Of a stretch of DNA of 64,000 nucleotides, positions 43,279 to 53,481 are shown piece after piece. Source of the stretch: Leptospira koniambonensis (lineage in GTDB: Bacteria > Spirochaetota > Leptospiria > Leptospirales > Leptospiraceae); assembly GCF_004769555.1 (NCBI RefSeq), contig NZ_RQFY01000004.1, positions 1,054,001-1,118,000 of the forward strand, in the 5' to 3' direction. A program made the translations under genes and the position numbers. The notes under the pieces are model-generated. The model ran no database searches. It was not told the DNA's origin and was given only the letters and a program-made list of their open reading frames with translations. Each line of letters starts with the position of its first letter. The stretch's first letter is position 1.

Positions 43279-44013
43279 TCATGTTAGGCCGCTAGCCTTT
43301 TCTTGTAACCATTTTTGGTATCTTTGCCTTCTGGGCACATAATTCTGATCCAAGGGGATTTCGACTCTAGCTACTGTTCTATTTTCGGCCTGGCGACTAT
43401 AGATCGTAAACAAATGGCGGTCATAGCCGCTTTGGGCTACCAGTATTTCCACCATTGTGATACCCATACCTGCACCTTCTGTGGTATCACCATATTTCAT
43501 ATAGTATTCGAATAGATTGTCAAATTCTTTAGAATGAACGAACTTCTCCCGAATCCTTTTCTCTTCACGGACTGCGAGAGTGAAATTATTTTGTACGAAC
43601 AGAATGATCCGGTCTGAACTGAAGCTGAGAGTAACTTTTACGAATAGACCATGCTCTTTCATTTTCCTACGATAATAGGGAAACTTTCTGCTGACTAAAT
43701 TTTCCTTAAAAGACTCCATTCCCAAATCATACTGAGAAGGATCTGCGATATTCAGTCCCAGTTCCTTAAATAGAACTCGTTTAATTGCTGCTTTAGTCGC
43801 ATTTACGATCAGCTCTTTTGCGGAAGTAAATATAAGTTCGGTCAGATCCTCTCTTTTGTATTTAGAAAGGACGGTTTGGATGATATGTTTGAGCTTATTT
43901 TCGCCCCGGGTACTCAGGACGTAGGTAATGATAGAAATTGGCTCTTCTTTTTTTACGGCCGTCTCGACCTCGAAGAGGAATTCCTGAGGAAGTTCCTCGA
44001 TTCCCTCGTACAT
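43279..44013 (-). CDS. GHKL ATPase-like regulatory protein
   Basis: A 244-residue protein with a histidine-kinase-like ATPase fold. The N-box is ELIFTSAKELIVNATKAAIK at about residues 58-77. The glycine-rich lid GDTTEGAGMGITMVEILVAQ is at about 170-190, and SFSSDRIILFVQNNFTL contributes core strands. No H-box or dimerisation domain is present, so it is closer to anti-sigma kinases or stand-alone GHKL proteins than to sensor kinases. A STAS partner would be expected; one lies at 5.9 kb, but linkage is not shown. It is the first of a pair with the tail-anchored gene. Confidence 0.7.
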   Translation of the reverse strand: MYEGIEELPQEFLFEVETAVKKEEPISIITYVLSTRGENKLKHIIQTVLSKYKREDLTELIFTSAKELIVNATKAAIKRVLFKELGLNIADPSQYDLGMESFKENLVSRKFPYYRRKMKEHGLFVKVTLSFSSDRIILFVQNNFTLAVREEKRIREKFVHSKEFDNLFEYYMKYGDTTEGAGMGITMVEILVAQSGYDRHLFTIYSRQAENRTVARVEIPLDQNYVPRRQRYQKWLQEKASGLT

Positions 44014-44112
44014 TTGGATTCTCGATTATATGGACCCCGGCGGGCTTACGAGAAAAAAACGAAAAACGTCCGGGAAAAAAGAACGGGAATTTCCGATGGG
44101 AAATGAAAAATT

Positions 44113-45465
44113 TTAACCTTTCATTTGTAGAAAACCGCTGATTTCGTCCATGACGGCTCCCACTTCAGGTTTGCAGGATCGAATAACGTTAACCAGTTTT
44201 TGATCGGTTCCGGGGATCTTTCCTTCATGGAATTTGAGTTTAAATTCTGTGAATTTTAAACCGTGGGCGGTAGAGATTACGACCACTTGATCACCTTTTG
44301 CAATGGTCCCCTTGCCCATAAGTTTGTATAAAGCAGCGAGTGCCACTCCTGTATGAGGGTCATTGTACAATCCAAATAGATCTGTTTTGGCAGAAGCTTC
44401 CGAAAGTTCTGCTTCGCTTGCTTGTTCTACTATTCCATTGAATTTTTTTAATGTACGAATTGCCTTTTGGACTGATACAGGATTTCCGATCTGTATTGCA
44501 GAAGCAAGAGTAGGCTTCGCATCCACAGGACTGAACTCTTCGAAATTTTTAAGATAAGAAAGATAGAGTGGATTTGCATTTTCTGCTTGGGCCAAAACGA
44601 TCCTAGGAAGTCTGTCTATCAGTCCTAATTCTTTTGCCATCTCGAAACCTGCTCCGAGAGCGGAAACGTTTCCTAAATTTCCACCAGGGATGATGACCCA
44701 GTCAGGAACTTTCCATTCCAATTGTTGAACGATCTCAGGTGCGATTGTTTTTTGGCCTTCAATACGAAGACTGTTCATTGAGTTTGCAAGATAGATCCCG
44801 GCTTCTTTAGTAACTTCTTTAACGATCTTCATACAACCGTCAAAGTCTGTCTCCAGTGCGATTACTTTTGCGCCGTTAGAAACTGGTTGTATTAATTGTG
44901 CTTGGGAAACTTTTCCTGCAGGAAGAAAAATGATCGCAGGTATACCAGCCTTAGCTGCATAAGAAGCAAGCGCTGCAGAAGTATCTCCTGAACTTGCACA
45001 AGCTACTGCTCTGATCTTAGCTCCCTTATTCAACATATGTTTCACTTGGGAGAGAAGAACTGTCATACCCAGGTCCTTAAATGAACCCGTGTGGGAAATC
45101 CCACATTGTTTGATCCAAAGACCACCAAGACCAAAATGTTTTGTAAGTCTTTCAGAATTAAATAGATGAGAAAGACCTTCGCCTGAGCTTATGATCTCAG
45201 AGTCTTCTACATGTGGAAGAACCCATTCTCTTTTATTCCAGATACCTGAACTATTCGGAAATTTTACCGAACCCAATCTGGAATCGAATAGGTCCTTCCA
45301 TTCCTTACCTGATTTTTCTTTAAGAGCTCCCATATCATGGGAAACCTGAAGAAGACTTCCACATTTACGACATTCGTATACGATATCATTCAGATCGTAA
45401 GTTGCTCCGCAAGAATCGTTGATACAGCGGAATTCCGCTTTCAACTTGGTGAAGGTAAGGCTCAT
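44113..45465 (-). CDS. thrC: Threonine synthase
   Basis: Makes threonine from O-phosphohomoserine with PLP. The 450-residue protein has a zinc-ribbon-like N-terminus (FRCINDSCGATYDLNDIVYE then CRKCGSL), the PLP lysine in CGISHTGSFKDLGMTVLLSQ, the phosphate-binding VIIPGGNLGNVSALGAGFEM, ASSGDTSAALASYAAKAGIP and a DPHTGVALAALYKLM segment. The length and zinc N-terminus fit the ThrC class found in many non-enteric bacteria. It starts 3 bp after the stop of the SPFH-SHOCT gene, so they form one operon. Confidence 0.95.
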   Translation of the reverse strand: MSLTFTKLKAEFRCINDSCGATYDLNDIVYECRKCGSLLQVSHDMGALKEKSGKEWKDLFDSRLGSVKFPNSSGIWNKREWVLPHVEDSEIISSGEGLSHLFNSERLTKHFGLGGLWIKQCGISHTGSFKDLGMTVLLSQVKHMLNKGAKIRAVACASSGDTSAALASYAAKAGIPAIIFLPAGKVSQAQLIQPVSNGAKVIALETDFDGCMKIVKEVTKEAGIYLANSMNSLRIEGQKTIAPEIVQQLEWKVPDWVIIPGGNLGNVSALGAGFEMAKELGLIDRLPRIVLAQAENANPLYLSYLKNFEEFSPVDAKPTLASAIQIGNPVSVQKAIRTLKKFNGIVEQASEAELSEASAKTDLFGLYNDPHTGVALAALYKLMGKGTIAKGDQVVVISTAHGLKFTEFKLKFHEGKIPGTDQKLVNVIRSCKPEVGAVMDEISGFLQMKG

Positions 45466-45468
45466 ACT

Positions 45469-46461
45469 TTAGATAGAATTTAGAATGTCCTTTTTTTTGG
45501 CATCAAATTCTTCCTGAGAAATCAGGCCCTGGTCCAACATACTCTTGAGTTTTGTGAGTCTTGCGGTCGCATCATTCTGGTTGGAATTCCCGCCGGCATT
45601 GTTTTGTCCCATCATACCGGCCATCATATTGCCCATATTCATTCCCATTCCAAGTCCCATACCAGCAGACATTCCTTGACCTGCGTTTCCGCCTTCGTTC
45701 TTGGCTGCCGCTTCTCCAATATCCAACATTCTTTTTTGTTGGTACATTCCACCCAAAGCATCGATCTCGAATTTGTCTGTAAGGATCTTCTGGATCTTTT
45801 GGAAGTTAGGATCATTCTGGTCGAAGTTGATGGATTGAACAAAAAAATCTAAAACTTCTATCCCGTATTTGGAGAAGTCAGGTTGGATCTTTGTTTTTCC
45901 TGCAGAAGAAGCTTCTTCCAAATGTTGGTTGAGTCGAGTGATCGGTTCTCCAGATTTTAAAACAACTTCGGCTAAGAAATCGCTTAGTCTAGTTATGATC
46001 ATTGGTCTTAAGAAACCATCCACCTCGTCTTGTGAATAAGCTCCTCTTGAACCGACTACTCCAACTGCAAATGCTTTGGAATCTACAATCTTGATATTAT
46101 AAGCGCCGTTCGCTCTTACTCCTAACGTGATTGTGTATTTAGGGTCTTCTACTTGGATGGGTGCAGGAGTTCCCCATTTTAATTGGATGAGTGCCTTATT
46201 AATATAAACTACTTCGGCAGTAAAAGGAGTTTGTCCTCCAAAAGGAAGGTTCACTAATTTTTCTAAAATTGGAACGTTCCCTGTTTTTAAAGTATGAGTT
46301 CCAGGTCCGAAAATATCCAGAGCCTTACCTTCTTTGAAGAAGATCGCTTCCTGGCTTTCGTTCACTACCAATTGTCCGAAGGTACTGATATCGTTACGCG
46401 GAAATTTCCATACAATTTCGCCCGGTTTCCCTTCGTATTTTATTACGTCTATTAATGCCAT
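45469..46461 (-). CDS. SPFH-domain protein with C-terminal SHOCT domain
   Basis: A 330-residue protein. The SPFH part covers about 1-225: PGEIVWKFPRNDISTFGQLV, NESQEAIFFKEGKALDIFGP, GTHTLKTGNVPILEKLVNLP and GKTKIQPDFSKYGIEVLDFF. A Met/Gly-rich linker (about 250-290) follows, then a SHOCT motif, RLTKLKSMLDQGLISQEEFD with AKKKDIL. This layout matches the YdjI/virion-core-like SPFH family. Its role is probably membrane or protein-quality organisation; the SHOCT helix pair may be an oligomerisation tag. It is immediately upstream of thrC, which looks incidental to its function. Confidence 0.88.
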   Translation of the reverse strand: MALIDVIKYEGKPGEIVWKFPRNDISTFGQLVVNESQEAIFFKEGKALDIFGPGTHTLKTGNVPILEKLVNLPFGGQTPFTAEVVYINKALIQLKWGTPAPIQVEDPKYTITLGVRANGAYNIKIVDSKAFAVGVVGSRGAYSQDEVDGFLRPMIITRLSDFLAEVVLKSGEPITRLNQHLEEASSAGKTKIQPDFSKYGIEVLDFFVQSINFDQNDPNFQKIQKILTDKFEIDALGGMYQQKRMLDIGEAAAKNEGGNAGQGMSAGMGLGMGMNMGNMMAGMMGQNNAGGNSNQNDATARLTKLKSMLDQGLISQEEFDAKKKDILNSI

Positions 46462-46519
46462 AAGAACTCCTTGGAAATATATTATTCACTACTCAACATT
46501 CGGCAAATCAAAAATAAGA

Positions 46520-47059
46520 CTATCGTTTTAAGAATACGTCCTTTCTGCTTTTTAATGCAGAATCGAACTCATCCAATTCCGATCTAAAACTACTAACCCA
46601 ATTCCTCACTGTGTCTACTGAAACTTCTGGAGGGAAGTTCTGGGATTTTACTTTTGTGGATAATTCTTCCGCATGATGGATCAAAGAATAATCCCATTCT
46701 GCCAAAGCTTCCAATTCAGATTCGGTGGCTTTGAACCCAGTGCCCAATCCGTTTAAACCGTAACTTGCTCCAATAATTTCGTTTTTGAGTCTTTCTATGA
46801 TTGAGAGTAAGACCTCAGTGGAACCGATTAGGTCCATTCTTCTTTCTCGGACGAAATTTTCTTCGACCCTACGAATTGGTTCCTTAAGAGAATCTAATTT
46901 TTTGGATAATTCATTTCGAGCAATCCTATCCGCTTCGTAATATTGATGGTTCTTTAAAACTTCTCCATAAAAAGGAAATGCAGAGAGAAAGGATAAGATT
47001 TTTCCTTTTTCCACTTTGAATCTGGAAACATATTGAGATATCGGGCTATTCGAAGTCAT
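46520..47059 (-). CDS. Helical hypothetical protein
   Basis: A 179-residue, mainly helical soluble protein starting MTSNSPISQYVSRFKVEKGK. Charged helices (ARNELSKKLDSLKEPIRRVE, RRMDLIGSTEVLLSIIERLK, WVSSFRSELDEFDSALKSRK) suggest coiled coils. A longer frame from a TTG at 47095 has no ribosome site. It is 58 bp before the SPFH-SHOCT gene on the same strand, so it may be its partner, much as PspA/Lia-type helical proteins accompany membrane-stress genes. That is speculation; I recognise no family. Confidence 0.6.
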   Translation of the reverse strand: MTSNSPISQYVSRFKVEKGKILSFLSAFPFYGEVLKNHQYYEADRIARNELSKKLDSLKEPIRRVEENFVRERRMDLIGSTEVLLSIIERLKNEIIGASYGLNGLGTGFKATESELEALAEWDYSLIHHAEELSTKVKSQNFPPEVSVDTVRNWVSSFRSELDEFDSALKSRKDVFLKR

Positions 47060-47226
47060 GTATAGAAGAATGATCCGGAATTTCTTTGTAAGCAAGACAA
47101 ATACTGCTCTTTTCGTATCATATCCATGAAATCGTAACTTCGGCCCTAGGATTATCCGGATTTATTTCTTGATAGAAGATACCTGGAAAGTTTTTAATTC
47201 AATTCAGGAAGCAAAACCTCTTCATT

Positions 47227-47823
47227 ATGAAATTTGATTCGGAATTAATTCGTTTGATTAGAAAGTCCACATTTCGATGGATCAAACTTTCTTTTCCGAT
47301 CTTATTTGCAATATTCTTCATATTATATTTTAGGATTTTCGTGATCCAATTCTATTTGATCAGCGGCACAAGTATGATGCCTAGCTATAAAGAAAACGAT
47401 TGGGTCTTAGTCAAAAAATGGGGCTTTCCTGCACAAATCGGTCCTTGGGTTTTATATATCTTAGAACCAGACGTTGATAGATTCGACGTATTGGTTTTGG
47501 ATGGGATCGGAGCAGAACTAAGTTTAAAAAGAGTAGTAGGGCTTCCCGGAGATTTTTTCAGATTTTCAGAAGGTAGAATTTTGATAAACGATTCTTCCTT
47601 AGCGGAACCTTTCTTGAATTCAGGCTATAAGACCCAAGCTCCATCTGCATCCATTCTACCTGTTATTGGAGTCTCTGGAAATATTGGCATAGGAGATTCA
47701 GGAAGGATCCCTCCTGGTTATGTTTTAGTCTTGGGAGATAACCGAGAATTCTCCACAGATTCCAGAAATTATGGCCTAATTCCTTTCAAAAAGTTGAGAG
47801 GAAAGGTAATCACCAGCTTTTAA
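47227..47823 (+). CDS. lepB: Signal peptidase I
   Basis: Cleaves signal peptides at the outer face of the inner membrane. The 198-residue protein has an N-terminal anchor (LSFPILFAIFFILYFRIFVI), the catalytic Ser motif YLISGTSMMPSYKENDWVLV (about residues 42-60), the catalytic Lys in LSLKRVVGLPGDFFRF (about 100) and the GYVLVLGDNREFSTDSRNYG box. It is shorter than the E. coli enzyme, with one anchor helix. It precedes the transpeptidase gene by 92 bp; leptospires often have several copies, so the symbol marks the family. Confidence 0.92.
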   Translation: MKFDSELIRLIRKSTFRWIKLSFPILFAIFFILYFRIFVIQFYLISGTSMMPSYKENDWVLVKKWGFPAQIGPWVLYILEPDVDRFDVLVLDGIGAELSLKRVVGLPGDFFRFSEGRILINDSSLAEPFLNSGYKTQAPSASILPVIGVSGNIGIGDSGRIPPGYVLVLGDNREFSTDSRNYGLIPFKKLRGKVITSF

Positions 47824-47915
47824 ACCATTATTCCAACTCGGATTTCACTTGTACTAGAAAAGCTCTTTAATCATTCTGAAAAAGACCGAAATTTATAAAA
47901 GCGGCTCACTCATCG

Positions 47916-49730
47916 ATGGATTATAACCTTCTCAATCGAAAAAGATTCACCATCTTATTTATTCTATTATGTGTATTCTTCTCTGGTCTTTTGGTCCGAG
48001 TAGGCTATCTAGTATTTTTTAACGATAGAGAGATTGCATTCAAGAATGGAGAAAGGATCTTAAGAGGAGCCATCTACGATAGAAGAGGAATTGAATTGGC
48101 ATTGTCCATTGACTCTTCTACGATTGGGATCTATCCCGGAAATGTTTACGATCCGAATTTTACTGCAGTTCAAATTTCACCGTATCTAGACATTCCTCCC
48201 GAAAAGATAGAATCGTTGATCCGTGAAAAAAGTAGATATTTCCTTTTGAAGAGGGAGATTGATGATACAACTGCAAGCCGTATCATGGAGATGGCCCTTC
48301 CTGGAGTAAGAAGGGAAAGAGAATTTAAAAGAGTTTATCCTCATGGAAGTCTGGCCGCAAGTCTCGTTGGATTTACCGGAATGGATGATGATAAAGCTCT
48401 CTCCGGTTTAGAATATTATTATAACCAAGCATTGATGACACCTACTGAAGCAGATTCTGCAAGAGGTGCAAATGTTCATTTGACTTTAGATGGACTTATC
48501 CAATTCAAATTAGAAAAATCTCTAGGAAAAAGATTCGAAGAAGCAGGAGCAAAAAGAGCAGTTGGGCTCTTAATGGAGATCCATACTGGAAGAATATTGG
48601 CGATGGCCAGTTTTCCTTCCTTTGATCCAAATCGTTATTCTTCATTTGAAGAATATTCGCATACTAACTGGGCGATCCGGCATGTATACGAGCCTGGATC
48701 TACTATGAAAATTTTCTTAGCTAGTATTCTCCTTAATGAAAACTTAATACATCCAAACGAAAAATTTGATTGTCCAGGGTATGTGGACTACGGGAAGACC
48801 AGGATCAAATGTACCCATGTTCACGGAAAAGTGAATCTGGAGGAAATTCTGCAATATTCTTGTAATGCTGGAATTATCAAAGCGGCAGCCAAGATCCCGA
48901 ATGATATACTTTACGAATATATGAAACGATTCCGATTCGGAGATAGAGCCGGACTTTTACCTAACGAATCGGTGGGTTATATGCCTATCTTGAATAAATG
49001 GACCCCTACAACTCCAATGTTCATGGCGATTGGCCAAGGAATTTCAGTAACTCCAATACAGTTAGTTGCATCCGCTGCTTCCATTGTAAACGGAGGAAGA
49101 TTCATCACACCTAGAGTAGTTTCTCATATCACTGATTCTTATGGAGAAGTTCTTCAGGAATTCCAATCCGAAGAAACTCCAGTAGGTATTAAAGAATATT
49201 CTACCGAAAGATTATTGAAAGCGATGACTAGAGTTGTCCAAGCTGGAACTGGAAAGAACGCATACATACAAGAGTATTCTATTGCAGGAAAAACAGGCAC
49301 AGGACAAAAGGCAGTTTCTGGTAGAGGTTACCAAGACGGATTATGGTCTGCTTCCTTTTTAGGATTTTTTCCTGCAGACAAACCCAAAGTAGTCGGTCTT
49401 ATCCTTTTTGATGAACCTAAAGGGGACAGTCATACTGGTGGGGGACTCGCTGCACCTGTATTTAGAGAAGTAGTAGAGAATATTATTCCTATCATAGAGC
49501 AGGGAGAAAGAACGGTTAACGTTAATCTTCCTAAACTGAACAGAAAACCGCTAACAGGAAAATCAGAGCGTATTCCCGATCTAGTCGGAAGAAGTAAGAG
49601 AGAAGTAGTAGAGTTATTAGCTCCTTTGGGAGTTCCTTATAAACTTCATGGAAGCGGTTTCTGTTATGAACAAGATCCTTCTCCTGGTTCTTCTTATGAG
49701 GGTAAAAGGATAAACGTATTCTTCCAATGA
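47916..49730 (+). CDS. Penicillin-binding protein (FtsI-type transpeptidase) with PASTA domain
   Basis: A 604-residue class B PBP that cross-links peptidoglycan. One N-terminal helix ([20 protein letters not shown]) and the PBP dimerisation domain ([20 protein letters not shown]) precede the transpeptidase with [13 protein letters not shown] (Ser at about 262), [10 protein letters not shown] (SxN) and [14 protein letters not shown] (KTG). A single PASTA domain ends it ([20 protein letters not shown]). It resembles FtsI/SpoVD. It is outside a recognisable division cluster here, so whether it is the septal enzyme is open. The stop overlaps the next start by 4 bp. Confidence 0.92.
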   Translation: MDYNLLNRKRFTILFILLCVFFSGLLVRVGYLVFFNDREIAFKNGERILRGAIYDRRGIELALSIDSSTIGIYPGNVYDPNFTAVQISPYLDIPPEKIESLIREKSRYFLLKREIDDTTASRIMEMALPGVRREREFKRVYPHGSLAASLVGFTGMDDDKALSGLEYYYNQALMTPTEADSARGANVHLTLDGLIQFKLEKSLGKRFEEAGAKRAVGLLMEIHTGRILAMASFPSFDPNRYSSFEEYSHTNWAIRHVYEPGSTMKIFLASILLNENLIHPNEKFDCPGYVDYGKTRIKCTHVHGKVNLEEILQYSCNAGIIKAAAKIPNDILYEYMKRFRFGDRAGLLPNESVGYMPILNKWTPTTPMFMAIGQGISVTPIQLVASAASIVNGGRFITPRVVSHITDSYGEVLQEFQSEETPVGIKEYSTERLLKAMTRVVQAGTGKNAYIQEYSIAGKTGTGQKAVSGRGYQDGLWSASFLGFFPADKPKVVGLILFDEPKGDSHTGGGLAAPVFREVVENIIPIIEQGERTVNVNLPKLNRKPLTGKSERIPDLVGRSKREVVELLAPLGVPYKLHGSGFCYEQDPSPGSSYEGKRINVFFQ

Positions 49731-51592
49731 AAGAATTTAGGTCGGATTTACTCGAAAAAAATTTGGCCTCACTTCGTAGCTTCGCGCCGGAAGCCTCCGA
49801 AAGGATTGCATCTTCTCAAATCAATTTTGAGATCGTTCCTACAAAAACTGAAGATCCTAGTTTAAGGATCGGTAATGTTCTTTTACATAGTTCCATGGAT
49901 CCTCGCAAAGAAGCCGAAAGGCAGCTTGCGGATCTTAAAAAAGGGGATGAAGAAAGAGCATTTCTTTTTTTTGGGGCTGGCCTTGGTTATTCCATACAAT
50001 ATACATTAGGATTTGATAAAATAATCTGCGTATGGATGGAGCCTTTTCCAGAGATCATCAAGGCTGCGTTTTCACTTTTCGATTTTTCCGGTATGATACT
50101 TTCCGGGAAGTTAAGGATCTTTCTTCCACCATATGAAGAATCTGCATTTTACGAAGGTTTTAAAGGAATTTCAGGATATCCTGTAAGTTTTATTCCTCAT
50201 AGAGGAAGTCTTCAATGGAAAAAGGAAGAATACCAAGAACTTAGATTTTTGGCCGAAACATTCTTTCATAAGAAAGATGTAAACACTGCTACATTAACTA
50301 GATTTGAGAAGGTCTGGACCGGAAATTTTATCAGAAACCTTCCAGAACTTGTGGATATGCAGCCTATAAACGAATTATTCGGTTTATGCAAATCCAAAGT
50401 GGATGTAGTTGTTTGTGGGGCCGGACCTTCACTTTATCTATCCTTGCAAGAACTGAAAGAATATAGAGAAAACTTTATATTGATCGCAGTAGATACTGCA
50501 CTTCTCATTCTTCAAAAGTCCGGAATAGATCCGGATCTTGTATTTAGTGTGGATCCCCAGCCTTTAAATTCAAAATATTTAGAAGGATATTCCGGAAAGG
50601 CAAAATTCATATTTGACCCAACCACTTCTTATCATTCATTAAGAATGCCTTATATAGGTAAAAACCATTTTCTGACTTCTTCTCCTTTTCCCTGGATCAA
50701 ACTTTTAGAGAATGCTTCCGAAAGCGGGCTGGGAGCCGTAGACTTTGGAGGTTCCGTTTCTACAAATGCGGCCAGTCTTGCGGAGAAGATGGAAGCAAGA
50801 TCCATTTTACTTTTGGGACAAGATCTTTCTTTCCCAGGTTCTCAGGCCCATTGTAAGGGCGCGATCTTAGAAGAAAGATTGAACTTTCTGGAATGTCGGA
50901 CTCAAAGAAGAGAACATCATAATTATAAACAAATGACCGCTTTGCCTCCCAAGTGGATCGAATCTATAGAAGGAAAAAAAATCAGGACAAACGAAAAACT
51001 TCTGATCTTCAAAAAATGGTTCGAAGAAAGATCAAAGGATCGCCCATGGGCCAATCTTGGAAAGGACGGAGCTAAATTAGAAGGGATCCAGAATAGTACG
51101 TTTAAAGAATGGTTTAAACAAAACCCCTCAGATACAAACCAAGTTTCAGAGATCAAAGAGAAGATCCGGCTTCTTCTATCTTCTAAGATCAATGGAAAAA
51201 AAGTATCGGAAGAATTAAACAAGATCTGTAAAGAGTTAAAAGAATTTGGAATACAAGTCTCTACGGGGGAAATTCTTTCCGAAAAAATATACAATCTCAT
51301 CCAGAATGGAGAGAAGGACAAAGAATCCATTCGAAAAGCGTTACATGAGATTTCTGTAATAGATGATCGTATCAGTTCTAAAAAAGGCCTTACTGAATTT
51401 TTGGGGATTAGTTTACAAAGAGTGATCTTGGCAATTACAGAAGGATATGATACAGAACTCACATTAGAAGAAAAGAAGAACGAAAGACTTGCAGTCGCAA
51501 AGAAAAGCCTTCTTCTCTATTCCGGGCTGAAAAAAAGTACGGAAATGAATCTACAGCTTATAAATAAAGCAGTGAAACGTTTTCGATCGTAA
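49727..51592 (+). CDS. DUF115/MptE-like protein (motility-associated Maf type)
   Basis: A 621-residue protein with a central DUF115 domain of the 6-hydroxymethylpterin diphosphokinase MptE-like family: [20 protein letters not shown] (about 225-245), [59 protein letters not shown] and [20 protein letters not shown]. In bacteria such proteins are often Maf-type flagellin glycosylation factors; the C-terminal 200 residues are helical. It is translationally coupled (ATGA) to the transpeptidase gene, which hints at an envelope role instead. The substrate is unknown. Confidence 0.85.
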   Translation: MKEFRSDLLEKNLASLRSFAPEASERIASSQINFEIVPTKTEDPSLRIGNVLLHSSMDPRKEAERQLADLKKGDEERAFLFFGAGLGYSIQYTLGFDKIICVWMEPFPEIIKAAFSLFDFSGMILSGKLRIFLPPYEESAFYEGFKGISGYPVSFIPHRGSLQWKKEEYQELRFLAETFFHKKDVNTATLTRFEKVWTGNFIRNLPELVDMQPINELFGLCKSKVDVVVCGAGPSLYLSLQELKEYRENFILIAVDTALLILQKSGIDPDLVFSVDPQPLNSKYLEGYSGKAKFIFDPTTSYHSLRMPYIGKNHFLTSSPFPWIKLLENASESGLGAVDFGGSVSTNAASLAEKMEARSILLLGQDLSFPGSQAHCKGAILEERLNFLECRTQRREHHNYKQMTALPPKWIESIEGKKIRTNEKLLIFKKWFEERSKDRPWANLGKDGAKLEGIQNSTFKEWFKQNPSDTNQVSEIKEKIRLLLSSKINGKKVSEELNKICKELKEFGIQVSTGEILSEKIYNLIQNGEKDKESIRKALHEISVIDDRISSKKGLTEFLGISLQRVILAITEGYDTELTLEEKKNERLAVAKKSLLLYSGLKKSTEMNLQLINKAVKRFRS

Positions 51593-51594
51593 GA

Positions 51595-52707
51595 TCAAAT
51601 TTCTCCACTTTGTTTTAATCTTTGCAACAGTTTTCGAGCCGCAGAATTTAGTACTATATCAATCGTCTCAGAAAGTAGCATACTTTCGGCTATTTTCTCT
51701 GACCAAATAACTTTTCCGGTATCGGAATCCACACAACGGATACTAAAATTGATCTTTCCAGAAACGCTAGGGGTGGCGGAGGTAAAATCCAAATCTTCGA
51801 CTAAAATCAGTCTATCAGCCTGCAAAAGTTTTCCCAATCTTGAATATTCGCGTCCTTGTGTTATTCCGACCAAGGAAAGCTGGACCTCATTTATAACTTG
51901 ATCCAGCCTTCTCCTTTCCAATATTGAAATTCCATTTTTTAAAAAAATCTTATTAAGCTCGGAATAAATTGAAGAGGTAAGAGGCTCATCTTTAGCGGAT
52001 TTAGAAGTAACAATAAGAGCGTGATTATACTCATTCGTCGAAAAAAAACGGGAAGCAAGTTCTTTCGATTCTCGAATGTCCTTGAATAGATCATATTCGA
52101 ACTGAGCAAATACCACTCTCATAATCGCATAGGTCTTATCCGATGTAGAGTGATCGAATCTATCCGTAAACGTTGAAAGAATGGGACCCAATAGTATGGG
52201 AGCTAAACCGAACAATATTCTATGATTTACGGAATACTTGTATGTTCTTATAGTCTTATGTTTTTCCTGATCATACAATTCGAAAGAGACAGATCCGTAA
52301 GTCCTATAAATTGCAGGAAACGTTCCTACAGTGAAGAAAAAACCGAGCATAGTCAATAATGGAGGTTTTACGTCATCCACCATGGGAACGATCTTGATTT
52401 TTATATTAGAATTTGATGATATTAGGAACTTTTGGCTTTTTTGGAATTTTGAGATAATCTCCGTCGAAAGGTATCCGTCAAATTCATCTGTCGGAGTTTG
52501 ATTCGATCCTTTATCATGCAGCATTTTAATAACCTCTTCTCTTGTAGGAGGGTTAAAATCGAGTCTGACTGGAAGGATTTCTTTGTTTGAAGGAGTACTA
52601 TGAAAAATGGATTTTGCCCCATAGATATCTCCTTCAATATTCACATGGTGAAGAAAGCAGGACGAAAAACAGAAAAGTATTAATAAGTAAAATAGAGATC
52701 TTCTCAT
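51595..52707 (-). CDS. Lipoprotein with CsgG-like C-terminal domain
   Basis: A 370-residue protein with a lipobox (FYLLILFCFSSC, Cys at about 16). Residues about 105-180 contain two hydrophobic stretches (PPLLTMLGFFFTVGTFPAIY and ILFGLAPILLGPILSTF), unusual within a lipoprotein. The last 150 residues resemble CsgG/TolB-N-like domains: LNKIFLKNGISILERRRLDQ, LGKLLQADRLILVEDLDFTS, NFSIRCVDSDTGKVIWSEKI. CsgG-type proteins act in outer-membrane secretion or assembly. The ATG at 52707 puts the signal at the N-terminus; it stands alone, convergent with the Maf-type gene by 2 bp. Confidence 0.75.
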   Translation of the reverse strand: MRRSLFYLLILFCFSSCFLHHVNIEGDIYGAKSIFHSTPSNKEILPVRLDFNPPTREEVIKMLHDKGSNQTPTDEFDGYLSTEIISKFQKSQKFLISSNSNIKIKIVPMVDDVKPPLLTMLGFFFTVGTFPAIYRTYGSVSFELYDQEKHKTIRTYKYSVNHRILFGLAPILLGPILSTFTDRFDHSTSDKTYAIMRVVFAQFEYDLFKDIRESKELASRFFSTNEYNHALIVTSKSAKDEPLTSSIYSELNKIFLKNGISILERRRLDQVINEVQLSLVGITQGREYSRLGKLLQADRLILVEDLDFTSATPSVSGKINFSIRCVDSDTGKVIWSEKIAESMLLSETIDIVLNSAARKLLQRLKQSGEI

Positions 52708-52931
52708 TTTATTTGGGCACAATTTTCCAAAGTGAGGAAATAAGATCATCTATGTTTTCTGCAAAGAGTTGATTCGGAGGTTCGCAATTGTGCATAACTT
52801 GTAAATAACCCTGCCTAAATCCTCCTTACACAACGGATTTTATCCAAATCCAAGTAAAAATATGCCATAATGTCGTCTTATTGCACAACTAGACTAAAAA
52901 TCCACCTTTGAAACTTTTTTTCGTTTTTTGG

Positions 52932-52979
52932 TTGACTCCATTTGTGCTACGCACTACAAATGGATTGTGCGCCGCACAA
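52932..52979 (+). promoter_or_regulatory. Promoter with twin TGC-N3-GCA operators, phasin-like gene 1
   Basis: TTGACT (52932-52937), a 17-bp spacer and TACAAA (52955-52960). GTGCTACGCAC (52944-52954) fills the spacer and TTGTGCGCCGCACAA (52965-52979), a near-perfect palindrome, follows the -10 element; centres are 23 bp apart. The same layout recurs at 58528. A repressor dimer pair would block RNA polymerase. Confidence 0.75.
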
Positions 52980-53000
52980 CGGTGTGCCAAGGAGCTAAAA

Positions 53001-53381
53001 ATGGAAAAACAAATTCTAGATGTACTGAACGCAGGTCTTGGTTTGGTTAAAAGTGGACAAGAAGGTCTGGATAAAGCGAAAGCAGAATTAACTAAGAGTT
53101 TTCAAGAACTCGCAGCTAAAGGCGCTTCCGACAATTCCGAAGCATCTGTTCGTGTTCGCGAGTTTGTAGACAAATTCTTAAACGAAGCTAAAGAATTATC
53201 TACTGCTGCTACTAAAACTTACGAAGATTCTCGCGCTAAGGCACTTGAAGTTTATAACCAGATTGCAGAAGAAGCTAAGAAATTAGTTCCTGCTGAACAA
53301 ATCGAAGCTATCAAGGCAAAATTTAGCGAAGTTACTGAGACAGTTAAAAAGACTGCTGCTCCAACTAAAAAAACTGCTTAA
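53001..53381 (+). CDS. Phasin-like protein 1
   Basis: A 126-residue, almost wholly helical protein: MEKQILDVLNAGLGLVKSGQ, then EGLDKAKAELTKSFQELAAK, FVDKFLNEAKELSTAATKTY and a Lys/Ala/Pro tail. It resembles phasins (PhaF/PhaI type) that coat polyhydroxyalkanoate granules, and also general amphipathic coiled-coil proteins. AAGGAG precedes the ATG; the longer frame from 52908 runs through the promoter and is false. A second copy at 58602 shares about half its residues and the same kind of promoter. No PHA synthase lies in the window. A terminator follows at once. Confidence 0.8.
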   Translation: MEKQILDVLNAGLGLVKSGQEGLDKAKAELTKSFQELAAKGASDNSEASVRVREFVDKFLNEAKELSTAATKTYEDSRAKALEVYNQIAEEAKKLVPAEQIEAIKAKFSEVTETVKKTAAPTKKTA

Positions 53382-53405
53382 TAAAAGCCTTTTGAACCTC
53401 CATAT

Positions 53406-53436
53406 CGGCGGGGGATTCCTCCCGCCGAAAATTTTT
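53406..53436 (+). terminator. Terminator of phasin-like gene 1
   Basis: CGGCGGG/CCCGCCG, a perfect 7-bp stem that can extend into its loop, followed by AAAATTTTT. It is 25 bp after the stop codon at 53381. Confidence 0.8.
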
Positions 53437-53481
53437 CCTTCTTCTTTCTTCCCTCAGTTATGAGCCCCGATAAAATTCCTA

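Noticed and set aside
45561..45852. Two plus-strand frames rich in His and Ser opposite the SPFH-SHOCT gene
   Set aside because: They are reverse readings of the Met/Gly-rich linker codons and have no start signals.
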